In this document: piece by piece, positions 1 to 7,491 of the stretch | Position numbering within the stretch: position 1 is the first letter of the stretch | Layout of the letters: each line of letters begins with the position of its first letter | Source of the DNA: Zhongshania aquimaris | GTDB taxonomy: Bacteria; Pseudomonadota; Gammaproteobacteria; Pseudomonadales; Spongiibacteraceae | NCBI RefSeq assembly: GCF_019312595.1 | Contig: NZ_JAHWDQ010000001.1 | Location: 1,412,788 to 1,476,787, forward strand | Reading direction: 5' to 3' | DNA: 64,000 bases | The notes under the pieces: generated by a model | The model's input: only the letters and a program-made list of their open reading frames with translations | Told to the model about the DNA's origin: nothing | The model's database searches: none | Program-made: the position numbers and the translations under genes

Positions 1-618
1 CAGGACGCCTTAAATACCCAGCAATGGAGTCGCCGCCGCCTTGGTGAGGTACTTGTCCAACGCGACATACTCAGCCGCTTAGAGAAACAAACACTGCTTG
101 AACTCCAAAAGAAGTTAGCAACTCACGCAAAAGCACTTAGGCCTGACGGCAGCCTGACGCAGACCTTACAGCTTAGCTTAGGGCAGTTACTGCTTAATAG
201 TGGCGAAATTACAGCTCAACAGCTGGAGTCGGCATTAGCTGAGCACAGTCTTAAGAATCGTCGACTCGGCGAAGTCCTCGTCGAACAAAAATCACTAACA
301 CCTATCCGCCTCGCGCAGTGGTTAAAACTGCAGAAGAAGTTAGTCAGTGCCGCAGCTGTAGCGACCTGGATGATGGCCGGCAGCTGCAATGTTGCCGCCG
401 ATGAGCGCGAACAGACTCTTTGGAAAAAATTTATTTCAGGGAAATTTCATCAGGAAAAAACGAGAGACTCTCATCTTGCCTGGGGGCAGCTGGGCGCGAA
501 AAATCTTGGCAATATGAATATTCAAAATCGCGACCTCAGCGAATTGCGCCGCAGCCGCGATGGCACTCTGACACTCAGGTTTGGCGAAAAAGGCTTGAAT
601 ATTACCAAGCGATTCTAG
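1..618 (+). CDS. C-terminal part of a protein with MshEN-like repeats (5' end outside window)
   Basis: The frame is open from the first base of the window to a TAG at 616-618, so only the last 205 residues are seen. Two copies of a short helical pattern are visible: RRRLGEVLVQRDILS near the start and RRLGEVLVEQKSLT about 80 residues later, with LGQLLLNSGEITAQQLESA between them. This LGExLv...lt..qL.eAL pattern is the signature of the MshEN / GspE N-terminal domain, which in several proteins binds cyclic-di-GMP or mediates protein contacts. The remaining C-terminal stretch (about 85 residues) matches nothing I recognise. It converges on the RIO kinase gene with a 29-base gap. The domain call is moderate; the function of the whole protein is unknown because the N-terminus is missing. 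Confidence 0.6.
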   Translation, partial: QDALNTQQWSRRRLGEVLVQRDILSRLEKQTLLELQKKLATHAKALRPDGSLTQTLQLSLGQLLLNSGEITAQQLESALAEHSLKNRRLGEVLVEQKSLTPIRLAQWLKLQKKLVSAAAVATWMMAGSCNVAADEREQTLWKKFISGKFHQEKTRDSHLAWGQLGAKNLGNMNIQNRDLSELRRSRDGTLTLRFGEKGLNITKRF

Positions 619-647
619 GGCTTCTCCACACTACTTGGATTTCAGGC

Positions 648-1505
648 TTAATCTTCTTCATTCGCTTCGCGGATTCGCTCGCGACGCTCGGCCTCTTCTT
701 CCATAACCGCCTTAATTTCCAGTAGCACGGCATCCACGTCTGCCGCTTCACCACTATCTTCAAACTCGCCACTGAGTGGGGTATCTTCGTTTAATTCGCC
801 GTCCTCATACAACGCCCACATCTCGTCAGCATAACGCGTCGCTAACAATTCAGGAGCATACTGACCGTAGTATTCGGTCATATTATTGATATCGCGACCC
901 AACATACTTCGGGCGTTATTATTGCCCGCGGCGTCGACCGCTTGCGGCAGATCAATGATGACCGGGCCGTATTCATCGACTAAGACATTAAATTCTGACA
1001 AGTCACCGTGAACCAGGCCGGCAACCAACATCAGTTTCACGTAATGCATCACAAGGGCATGGTCTTCGATTGCCTGTTCAGCCGACATCGACACATCGTT
1101 CAAGCGCGGCGCAACGCCACCCTCTTCATCGGTAACCAACTCCATCAGCAATACGCCATCGAAACAGCCATAGGGTGTTGGCACCCGCACGCCGGCCTTA
1201 GCTAGTCGATACAGCGCGTCTACCTCGGCGTTATGCCACGCATCTTCCTGTTGCTTGCGACCAAACTTCGAGCCTTTTTCCATCGCGCGTGCGCGGCGAC
1301 TATTGCGCACTTTGCGGCCTTCTTGGTACAAAACGGCCTGCTTAAAGCTACGTTGTGCCGCTTCTTTATACACCTTTGCGCAGCGAATTTCGTCGCCACA
1401 GCGCACCACATACACAGAGGCTTCCTTACCACTCATCAATGGCCGAAGTACTTCATCCACTATGCCATCTTCAATCAGCGGTTGTATGCGTTTAGGGGTT
1501 TTCAT
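648..1505 (-). CDS. RIO1-family serine protein kinase
   Basis: Predicted atypical serine kinase of the bacterial RIO1-like family (the Pseudomonas PA4780 type). Visible parts, numbered from the chosen start: nucleotide-binding loop SGKEASVYVV (25-34), ATP lysine in RCAKVYKE (K44), catalytic loop HGDLSEFNVL with D168 and N173, and metal-binding IIDLPQAVD with D185. The C-terminal 50 residues are acidic and then charged-helical (EEEAERRERIREANEED). A longer frame exists to 1547, but the ATG at 1505 has a good Shine-Dalgarno (GAAGGA) 5-6 bases upstream and family proteins begin with M-K-T-P-K-R-like sequence, so the 285-residue form is preferred. The physiological substrate of these kinases in bacteria is not established. 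It stands alone, convergent with the preceding partial gene. Confidence 0.9.
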   Translation of the reverse strand: MKTPKRIQPLIEDGIVDEVLRPLMSGKEASVYVVRCGDEIRCAKVYKEAAQRSFKQAVLYQEGRKVRNSRRARAMEKGSKFGRKQQEDAWHNAEVDALYRLAKAGVRVPTPYGCFDGVLLMELVTDEEGGVAPRLNDVSMSAEQAIEDHALVMHYVKLMLVAGLVHGDLSEFNVLVDEYGPVIIDLPQAVDAAGNNNARSMLGRDINNMTEYYGQYAPELLATRYADEMWALYEDGELNEDTPLSGEFEDSGEAADVDAVLLEIKAVMEEEAERRERIREANEED

Positions 1506-1664
1506 TATGTCCTTCACGTTATTCCGGCACAGACCGGAGAATTCCACACGATATTAATAAAGCCAATGTCATTGTAAAGCGTTGCCTATCTTTAGGCGAC
1601 CACCCCGCACAAAACCTACGTCAAAGTTGACACCTGACTGAGCAATACCGAATCTTAGCGTATT

Positions 1665-2240
1665 CTAATTAGATTTTTTGACATACGCGCTAATTATCAC
1701 AATTCGCGTACCATTAACTCGGCCTTCGATATGTTCGGGATTATTCGTCAAAGAGATGCCGCGCACCGCGGTGCCGCGCTTAGCGACGAAGCTCGTGCCT
1801 TTGACGTCCAAATCCTTGATCAATACCACCGTGTCGCCGGCCATTAACTGAACGCCATTGCTGTCCAAAGTGGGCTCGACATCGTCTACGGCCGCTGGAT
1901 TCAGGGCATCGGCCCAAGCTTGGGTTTCTTCATCTAAATATACAGTATCCAGCAGATCCTGCGCCCAAGGCTCGCTTGCGAGACGCTTGAGCAAACGGTA
2001 AGACAAAACCTGTATCGCCGGCTCTGCACTCCAAACCGTGTCTTTCAAACTATGCCAGCGCTTAGTATCAAGCTCACTAGTTACAAGCAGCTGCTCACTG
2101 CAAAGCGCGCAAGCCATAATACAATGACTGGGATTGCTCTGATCGTAGGGAGGCACAGCGAACACCGTCAAATGTTCAGAGGACGCACACAATTCGCAGC
2201 GAGAATCGCTACGCTGAATTAAGGCTTGCTCGGTATTCAT
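1665..2240 (-). CDS. yjdM: PhnA/YjdM family zinc-ribbon protein
   Basis: A 191-residue protein of the YjdM family, historically named PhnA or 'alkylphosphonate utilization operon protein'; it is not phosphonoacetate hydrolase. The N-terminal zinc-ribbon-like region shows C15-x2-C18 and C44-x2-C47 (plus C40). The C-terminal half contains the conserved SH3-like core, including LDSNGVQLMAGDTVVLIKDLDVKG (broken here by natural variation) and KRGTAVRGI. Length fits the longer members of the family. No phosphonate genes lie nearby, so a role in phosphonate use cannot be inferred. The gene is preceded by about 150 bases of non-coding sequence up to the bactofilin gene and is probably transcribed on its own. 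Confidence 0.85.
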   Translation of the reverse strand: MNTEQALIQRSDSRCELCASSEHLTVFAVPPYDQSNPSHCIMACALCSEQLLVTSELDTKRWHSLKDTVWSAEPAIQVLSYRLLKRLASEPWAQDLLDTVYLDEETQAWADALNPAAVDDVEPTLDSNGVQLMAGDTVVLIKDLDVKGTSFVAKRGTAVRGISLTNNPEHIEGRVNGTRIVIISAYVKKSN

Positions 2241-2386
2241 AAGGTGTCCGCTAGCAAAACGCCGTATTTTACGGCCTAGCGACTGCAGAAACGACTTAAA
2301 AGAAACCGAAATGAAAAAAACTTATCCGTTGCCGGGACTTGGGGAGTAAGACGCCGCAAATAACAGCGCCTTAAACGTAGACTAAT

Positions 2387-2830
2387 TTAGCTAGCACGAT
2401 TCTCATTGGTTGACGACGTTGATGCTTCCTGGGCTTTTGCCGCGTCGTCATTTACAAAGGTTAAACGCGGGGTGTCATGCTTCTTTACTTGGCTAGCGCC
2501 GACAAATTGACCGCCAGACTCAATCACCAGCTCGCGAACTTTAATCTCACCACTCACTTGTCCAGAGGCGACAATTTCTAAGCGGTCGGCATCGACTTTG
2601 CCATCTAAGATCCCACTCACCAATACGCGCTTGGCTTTTACATCGCCAGTAAAACGGCCACTTGTGCTTACTATCAGGTCATTTTTCGAAATCAGATTTC
2701 CTTTCATTATGCCATCGAGATGAAAATCGTCGTTTAGCTCGACGTCACCGGTAAGCGTGGTGCCAGCTGCGACCACCGTCGTTCGGGCACCACCATCTGT
2801 TTTCTTAGAGTTTTTGCCAGGGAATCCCAT
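2387..2830 (-). CDS. Bactofilin (polymer-forming cytoskeletal protein)
   Basis: Bactofilins form nucleotide-free beta-helical filaments that localise cell-wall enzymes, often an M23 peptidase encoded next door, as here. The 147-residue product has the expected short charged N-terminus (MGFPGKNSKKTDGG), a core of right-handed beta-helix rungs from TTVVAAGTTLTGDVEL through SGEIKVRELVIESGGQF, and a disordered Ser/Thr/Asn-rich tail. The frame stays open upstream to 2881, but the ATG at 2830 has a strong GAGGAG site 10 bases upstream and fits the family N-terminus. With this start it overlaps the 3' end of the peptidase gene by 97 bases in another frame, which implies translational coupling. Confidence 0.92.
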   Translation of the reverse strand: MGFPGKNSKKTDGGARTTVVAAGTTLTGDVELNDDFHLDGIMKGNLISKNDLIVSTSGRFTGDVKAKRVLVSGILDGKVDADRLEIVASGQVSGEIKVRELVIESGGQFVGASQVKKHDTPRLTFVNDDAAKAQEASTSSTNENRAS

Positions 2831-3684
2831 TTTATTTGCTCCTCGCGAGTAAAGAGAACATCGTAATTTTCCCAGGACCATTCCATAAATGGACCCGGAG
2901 CCAAGCGTCGATGTAAGTATCGTACTTCGTAGTGAAGATGCGGCGCACTGGATAAGCCAGTATTGCCGGTGTAGCCAATCAAATCGCCCTGGCGAACATA
3001 GTCGCCCACCGCCACCGAGGATTTACTCAAATGGCCAAATACCGTCACAAACCCAAAGTTATGGCTTAATTTGATCATATTGCCAAAGCCACTTGAGTTC
3101 ATACCCGCCCACTCAACCACGCCATCGGCAGTCGCATAAACCGGGGTACCAACCGCAGCGCGTAAATCCGCTCCGCCGTGTAAGGCCATTTTGCCCAGCA
3201 CGGGGTGATTACGCATACCATAGCGACTGGTCACAAAAGCATTAGATAGAGGGTAACCACTGGGAATAGCATTTAGCATGTGATGCTTTTCAGACGCAGT
3301 TTGACTAGCCGTATCCAGCCGTTGATAAAGGGCTATATCGGGGTCGGGGGTCAATCCGATCATGGTTTCAATAGAGCCAAGCTCGTCGGTCATGGTCGAC
3401 AGCGCCGCTACCTTTTCGTCAACGGTTTGCTGCAAGCGCCGCTGCTCCGCCATCAAAACGCTGTTTTCGATCTTGATCTTGGCCTGATATTGCTGCAATT
3501 CCGCCACTTCGGTATTCAACATACCTAAGCGCGTACTCATAAACAAAATCGCCAAAAAACCGCCAAGAAAGCACGTTCCGAGCAATATACCAAAGCCGGC
3601 CATATAGCGGCGCATGAGCTGGGTAACGGTGTAGTGCTTGGCACCACTGTAATTTGTTATTGTTATTCTGTAATGATCACGCAT
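2734..3684 (-). CDS. M23 family zinc metallopeptidase (membrane-anchored, LytM-like)
   Basis: A 316-residue inner-membrane protein: short cytoplasmic N-terminus, one membrane span at about 28-50, a coiled coil at about 55-110 (LQQYQAKIKIENSVLMAEQ) and a periplasmic M23 domain at about 145-260. Zinc ligands are visible as H169 and D173 in HGGADL and H251 in the HLHYEV motif. Such enzymes cleave peptidoglycan cross-links or act as spatially controlled regulators; pairing with a bactofilin suggests control of local wall growth or cell shape (inference from known bactofilin-M23 pairs). The last 97 bases also encode the start of the bactofilin. The ATG at 3684 is preceded by AGAGAG. Confidence 0.92.
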   Translation of the reverse strand: MRDHYRITITNYSGAKHYTVTQLMRRYMAGFGILLGTCFLGGFLAILFMSTRLGMLNTEVAELQQYQAKIKIENSVLMAEQRRLQQTVDEKVAALSTMTDELGSIETMIGLTPDPDIALYQRLDTASQTASEKHHMLNAIPSGYPLSNAFVTSRYGMRNHPVLGKMALHGGADLRAAVGTPVYATADGVVEWAGMNSSGFGNMIKLSHNFGFVTVFGHLSKSSVAVGDYVRQGDLIGYTGNTGLSSAPHLHYEVRYLHRRLAPGPFMEWSWENYDVLFTREEQIKWDSLAKTLRKQMVVPERRWSQLAPRLPVTSS

Positions 3685-4130
3685 CTTAACTCTCTAGTTT
3701 GCCTTCATCGCATTCGGAGTTGAGCAAGCCGTAAGGACAAAATAAAACCAAAATCATCAAACTACTGCTCGAAAAATTCTCAAAAATGATGGAACTTTTT
3801 CCACCCCGCGAGACGCAAAACCATCTCGGGCGGCTCGATTATGTTATTACTGCGCAAAGTATGCAAATTGTGTAGCAATTTAAGCTGCCAGATTCGACCA
3901 GTTACATGCGCTTATAAAGAAGGTTGAATGTCACCTGACAGTTCAATAGTGGCGACACTTAACTATGGATTTACCCTAGAGCGTGGCAGCGACTTTGTTT
4001 GCACGACCCTCAAGGAGTAAGCAAAGCAAAAAGTACAGGAAAGCGGTAAGCAGGAAGAATTTGTAGCACAGACAAGGACATACCGCGCAACACCAGTAAA
4101 AATTGCCGCGATATAAAACCGATAAACGCA
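3685..4130. other. Non-coding gap between the M23 peptidase and the glycine-rich lipoprotein
   Basis: About 450 bases lie between the start of the peptidase gene and the terminator of the lipoprotein gene. The part next to 3684 must hold the peptidase promoter on the minus strand. An imperfect inverted repeat (CCCGcGAGA...TCTCGGG) spans about 3815-3838 without a T-run. A 30-codon frame with an AAGAAGG site 4 bases ahead of its ATG runs 3928-4020 on the plus strand (starts M-S-P-D-S-S); it could be a small protein but has no other support. I see nothing else recognisable. Confidence 0.5.
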
Positions 4131-4154
4131 AAAAAGCGGCCAAAAGGCCGCTTT
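4131..4154 (-). terminator. Rho-independent terminator of the glycine-rich lipoprotein gene
   Basis: Read on the minus strand, AAAGCGGCC and GGCCGCTTT form a perfect 9-base stem around a TTTT loop, followed by a run of T (TTTTTT). It begins 27 bases after the lipoprotein stop codon, the right place and orientation. Confidence 0.9.
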
Positions 4155-4180
4155 AAATCTATCTAAAACAGGTTTGTGGC

Positions 4181-5542
4181 TTAAGGAGCTAGGCCACCAA
4201 ACAAGGTCGTCAGAGCACCCTGCAGCACAGTAAGTAAATCCGCACCACCACCGCCACCGATTGCATCAGTTAAGGTTGATGCGACATCACACAGGGCGCT
4301 AAGAGGCGTCGCTGCCAGCGGGCAAGATCCCGCACCGCCATCTAATGCAGTCACTAAAGGCGTTAGCAACAAGTCTAAAGGCGTACCTGTTAAGCCATCA
4401 CCTGTGCCACTACCACCGCCAGCAGACAATAATGCTTGCAGCGGAGCGAGTGCTTCTAACAGAGCATCAAACCCACCCACATTAGAGCCACCGCCGCCGC
4501 CAGCTAAACCGTCAGTTAGCGCACTTTGTAGCCCCGCCAGGAACGTATCGCTAAGCGGACCAAATAGCGCATCGGCTGGATTTTCAAAACCGCCGCCAGG
4601 TAGCTCGCCAAAATTACCACCCAATAAGCCTGCTAGCGCTGCGGTCGCGGCTTGAATTTGGCTACTCACAACGGGGCCTTGATCAGCCTGCTCTTCGATA
4701 AAGCCGATAGGCACCACATCAATTAACAAGCCGTTCAGCAAGTTTTCAAGCGTGACGCTCAATGCTGCCGATGCTGCATCGGTATCCATATCGTCAAATG
4801 CAAGTCCAGCTGCAGCTAGGTCGCTTAAGGCGGTATCCAGTGTTGTCAACAAGCCACCTAATACAGGTGCACCGCCAATTTGGCCTGACGGATCTTGATC
4901 GCGAATGGTTTGAATACCTTCGCTAAACGCGTCGCTCAACATCGTCAACAACACTGACGGTGATGGTGCTTCGCCGCTGCCGCCGCCATTGGCCATCTCT
5001 AGAACTGGTGCCAAAGCATCTGCCAAAGGTGCTAAAGGCGTACCTGCTAAGGCCGCTAGTGGGTCAGATGAATCACCACCAGCGCCGCCACCCGTGCAAC
5101 TCTCACCAGCCAATGACGCCAATGCTACCGGTAAGTCAGCCGCTAGCTCAGTCACTGTTGCCTGGAAGTTCGCCGCTGAGTCAGTAAACAAAGCAGCCGG
5201 ATCACTTTGCAGCGTAGCCGGATCAACATTCACTAGGATTGAATCTAAGATATCCAGGACGTCGGTAACAATAAACGACGTCACGCAGCTCACCGGACCT
5301 TCCAATGGTGTACCCGCAGCACCCGCAACAATCGGTGCCAAAACCTGTTCAGACAGAGGCTGCTGTACCGCATCCAGCGGGCCTTCAACCTCAGAAAAAC
5401 CATTGGTTATAGGCTGTTCCGCGCCACCGCCACCGCTAGGGCCACCTCGGTTGCCGCTACTGCCGCCGCCACAACCGGTCAACACCAAGCCGGCGCTGAG
5501 GGTTAAGGCCAGAAGCCCCTTGTTAAAAAACACTTTATTCAT
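4181..5542 (-). CDS. Glycine-rich lipoprotein of unknown function
   Basis: A 453-residue predicted lipoprotein: signal peptide of about 23 residues with lipobox LTGC (lipidated C24), then a Gly/Ser-rich linker. The mature chain is dominated by Leu, Ala, Gly and Asp with many GGGG spacers and no aromatic-rich domain. A degenerate unit around (G/A)TPL recurs at about 77, 167, 386 and 411, each followed by a hydrophobic helix-like stretch such as APLADALAPVL or DLLLTPLVTAL. Four cysteines besides the lipid cysteine (86, 149, 407, 418) could form disulfides. The frame extends to 5623, but the ATG at 5542 has GGAG at proper distance and starts the signal peptide. I do not recognise the family; automated pipelines may call it collagen-like because of its Gly content. 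It is monocistronic, with its own terminator. Confidence 0.75.
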   Translation of the reverse strand: MNKVFFNKGLLALTLSAGLVLTGCGGGSSGNRGGPSGGGGAEQPITNGFSEVEGPLDAVQQPLSEQVLAPIVAGAAGTPLEGPVSCVTSFIVTDVLDILDSILVNVDPATLQSDPAALFTDSAANFQATVTELAADLPVALASLAGESCTGGGAGGDSSDPLAALAGTPLAPLADALAPVLEMANGGGSGEAPSPSVLLTMLSDAFSEGIQTIRDQDPSGQIGGAPVLGGLLTTLDTALSDLAAAGLAFDDMDTDAASAALSVTLENLLNGLLIDVVPIGFIEEQADQGPVVSSQIQAATAALAGLLGGNFGELPGGGFENPADALFGPLSDTFLAGLQSALTDGLAGGGGGSNVGGFDALLEALAPLQALLSAGGGSGTGDGLTGTPLDLLLTPLVTALDGGAGSCPLAATPLSALCDVASTLTDAIGGGGGADLLTVLQGALTTLFGGLAP

Positions 5543-5853
5543 ACTAAGTACTCCGTTAATTAGCGTAACAATCGCTGATACATCTACCCAAAATGACGCG
5601 CTTTGTAACAAGGCTAAAACCACTCCACCATCTTACATTTGCTGCTGTGCGTGCTGAGGACAGTAGAACAAATATGAGAAGTAGTTGAAGTAAGGGAAAA
5701 CCGAGGAGCATCACTAAGCGACACACCAAACCGAGAACTGCATCACATTTTTATTAAGTCGCCGATCCAGACACATATACGCATCATCACGCTGCGCTAG
5801 ATCGCGGTTTATATCTAATTAGTGAATAATGTCGAATTTGATGGAAACTAGCT
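5543..5853. other. Divergent intergenic region
   Basis: About 310 bases between the divergent lipoprotein (minus) and thioesterase (plus) genes. It must hold both promoters. The part near 5800-5850 is A/T-rich (TTTATATCTAATTAGTGAATAAT), fitting a plus-strand promoter, but I cannot assign -35/-10 elements with confidence. No RNA gene or conserved small frame was seen. Confidence 0.5.
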
Positions 5854-6309
5854 ATGCAGAGTACGCCCTTCAATTGGGACTATGAGAACCCGTTCACACA
5901 AGAATTTCGTGTTCAGGACCAACACATCGATTTTATCGGTCATGTAAATAACGCAGTGTATGTCGGCTGGTGCCAAGACGCTGGTTGGCAGCACTCGCTA
6001 GACCTCGGATTAGGTCTAGAAGAATACAAATCCCTGGACGCAGCAATGATAATTCGGCGCGCTGACTACGACTATATCCTCTCGGCCTATACCGGCGACG
6101 AGTGCATCATGGGGACATGGCTAAGTGCCAACGACCACAAGCTCACGATGGAAAGGCAATTCCAACTACTTCGCAAAGTAGACGGCAAAACATTGCTGCG
6201 CGGCCACTGGCAACTAGTGTGTATTCGCATGAGTAACGGCAAACCGCGGCGCATGCCAGTGGAGTTTGATACACGTTACGGTGCTGTGGTCATCCCCCCT
6301 CCGGTCTAG
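5854..6309 (+). CDS. Acyl-CoA thioesterase, 4-hydroxybenzoyl-CoA thioesterase (4HBT) fold
   Basis: A 151-residue hotdog-fold protein. The diagnostic segment is QDQHIDFIGHVNNAVYVGW (about 23-41), the 4HBT/YbgC active-site pattern in which the usual catalytic Asp precedes G-H-x-N-N-x-x-Y. The second conserved half (RRADYDYILSAYTGDE) is the usual central strand and turn. Members hydrolyse acyl-CoA or acyl-ACP thioesters, with substrate not predictable from sequence. GGAAA precedes the ATG by about 9 bases. It heads a plus-strand run with three membrane proteins and an ABC exporter; the 67-base gap to the next gene permits co-transcription. Confidence 0.88.
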   Translation: MQSTPFNWDYENPFTQEFRVQDQHIDFIGHVNNAVYVGWCQDAGWQHSLDLGLGLEEYKSLDAAMIIRRADYDYILSAYTGDECIMGTWLSANDHKLTMERQFQLLRKVDGKTLLRGHWQLVCIRMSNGKPRRMPVEFDTRYGAVVIPPPV

Positions 6310-6376
6310 TCGAGTGCACCGCACCATAATCCGTGTAGAATACGACGATAACTTCAAATCAAGAGAGAGTGATACG

Positions 6377-6757
6377 GTGACAAGCCAATACGCTGAACAC
6401 CCCGCCATGTTTCGCAACAATCCGCTGGGGTTTATCCTCGCCGTCATTCTAATTCCGGCGGCCATTGGCATCATAATATTGATGGTCTGGTATTTGCGCT
6501 GCAAATCTACGCGCTTAGAGATCAACGATAATGAAATAGTTCTTGAGCAGGGCCTACTCAGCAAAGAACGCACCGAGCTGAACGTGTCGGGTATTCGCAC
6601 GGTAAAAATCAAACAGTCTTTTTTCAATCGTTTGTTTGGCGTGGGCACCCTGTCGGTTTACACCGCCGGTGACAATCCCGAAATACAAGCGCATGGCATG
6701 CCCAAGCCAGAAGTATTCCGCGACCTCGTTAAATCGCGCCAATCCAACGCGAGCTGA
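6377..6757 (+). CDS. Bacterial PH-domain (bPH2/DUF304-like) membrane protein
   Basis: A 126-residue protein with one long hydrophobic segment (PLGFILAVILIPAAIGIIILMVWYL, split naturally by Pro) followed by a PH-like beta domain: STRLEINDNEIVLEQGLLSKE, TELNVSGIRTVKIKQSFFNRLFGVGTLSVYT. This R-L-x-v-x-d-x-x-i-x-x-x-x-G and v-x-v-x-q...fG.G.l order is the YdbT/bPH2 family pattern. The open frame runs back into the thioesterase gene, but a GTG at 6377 with AGAGAGAG 6-13 bases upstream is a better start; an ATG at about 6407 is an alternative. Function of bPH2 proteins is not settled. The next gene starts 13 bases later. Confidence 0.75.
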   Translation: MTSQYAEHPAMFRNNPLGFILAVILIPAAIGIIILMVWYLRCKSTRLEINDNEIVLEQGLLSKERTELNVSGIRTVKIKQSFFNRLFGVGTLSVYTAGDNPEIQAHGMPKPEVFRDLVKSRQSNAS

Positions 6758-6770
6758 GCCCATTAACAAA

Positions 6771-7082
6771 ATGAACAACGCGAGCGATAAAGACAGCAAA
6801 CGCGCCTTGAAAATAGCGATCATATCTCTGGTGTTGATTGTCTTACTCGGCTTGGCCGTCGCCATGTTCATCCCGTTGGCGTCGGTCTTTATCGACCAAC
6901 ATTTCAGTCCCGGTCTCGGCCTGAAAGACGCCGCGGTAGCAGCCTTTTTCGTCACGGTCGTGACCTTGGTTATTTTTGCAGTTGCCGCCGGCGACGGTCT
7001 ACTCGGCGAGCTACAATTCATACTGAGCGGCTTTTTTAGTTTTTTTCTGGTGCTGTGGCTTTTAATTGCATGGATTTTCTAA
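6771..7082 (+). CDS. Small integral membrane protein of unknown function
   Basis: A 103-residue protein with three predicted membrane spans: about 15-35 (IAIISLVLIVLLGLAVAMF), 48-66 and 78-102 (FILSGFFSFFLVLWLLIAW), and a short charged N-terminus (MNNASDKDSKRALK). The frame is open further upstream across the PH-domain gene, but the ATG at 6771, 13 bases after that gene's stop, gives a sensible membrane protein. The ribosome site is weak, so coupling to the previous gene is likely. No family recognised. Confidence 0.6.
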   Translation: MNNASDKDSKRALKIAIISLVLIVLLGLAVAMFIPLASVFIDQHFSPGLGLKDAAVAAFFVTVVTLVIFAVAAGDGLLGELQFILSGFFSFFLVLWLLIAWIF

Positions 7083-7118
7083 ACAGCAACCCAGCTCGAT
7101 GTCAGCGGAACCTCATTC

Positions 7119-7451
7119 ATGCTTGACCTTTTCGACGTTACCGCGCTGTTTGGCTTTTTTGCCCTCCTCGCTTATTTTTGGCGGGCACAGGGCACACGAG
7201 AAATCGCCTTGCGCGCGACTCGTAAACACTTAGAGCTTCAGCAACTTGCATTGCTCGACGACCACGTCGCCCTTCGCGCCATCTGGTTTAAACGCAGTTC
7301 CAAAGGCGAGTTTAGTCTGTGGCGACGCTATATCTTTGAATTCACCGCGACCGGTCACGAGCGCTACAAAGGCTGCGTAATCACCCTCGGCAATAAAATT
7401 GAAAGCTATGAGCTAGAACCGCATCGTTTTCCAAATGACATAATTCACTAG
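7119..7451 (+). CDS. DUF3301 family protein
   Basis: A 110-residue protein with an N-terminal membrane anchor (about 5-23) and a cytoplasmic domain with the DUF3301 pattern: YFWRAQGTREIALRATRKH, then LQQLALLDDHVALRAIW and LWRRYIFEFTATGHERYKG. Length matches the family, found across gammaproteobacteria and without known function. GCGGA lies about 10 bases before the ATG. It is the third of three small membrane proteins between a thioesterase and an ABC exporter. Confidence 0.85.
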   Translation: MLDLFDVTALFGFFALLAYFWRAQGTREIALRATRKHLELQQLALLDDHVALRAIWFKRSSKGEFSLWRRYIFEFTATGHERYKGCVITLGNKIESYELEPHRFPNDIIH

Positions 7452-7491
7452 CAACACCAATAACACTCAAACTAAACAAGCGATCCCCGAC

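Noticed and set aside
1665-2240. Naming the PhnA-like gene as phosphonoacetate hydrolase and linking it to the Pho-box operon
   Set aside because: It is the YjdM zinc-ribbon family, unrelated to the hydrolase; no Pho box seen in front of it.
4989-5657. 222-codon plus-strand open frame inside the glycine-rich lipoprotein gene
   Set aside because: It mirrors the Gly/Ala-rich codons of the lipoprotein on the other strand; no ribosome site, and the protein is Pro/Ala/Ser low complexity.
6554-7021. 155-codon minus-strand frame across the small membrane protein genes
   Set aside because: Antisense shadow of two overlapping genuine plus-strand frames with membrane topology.
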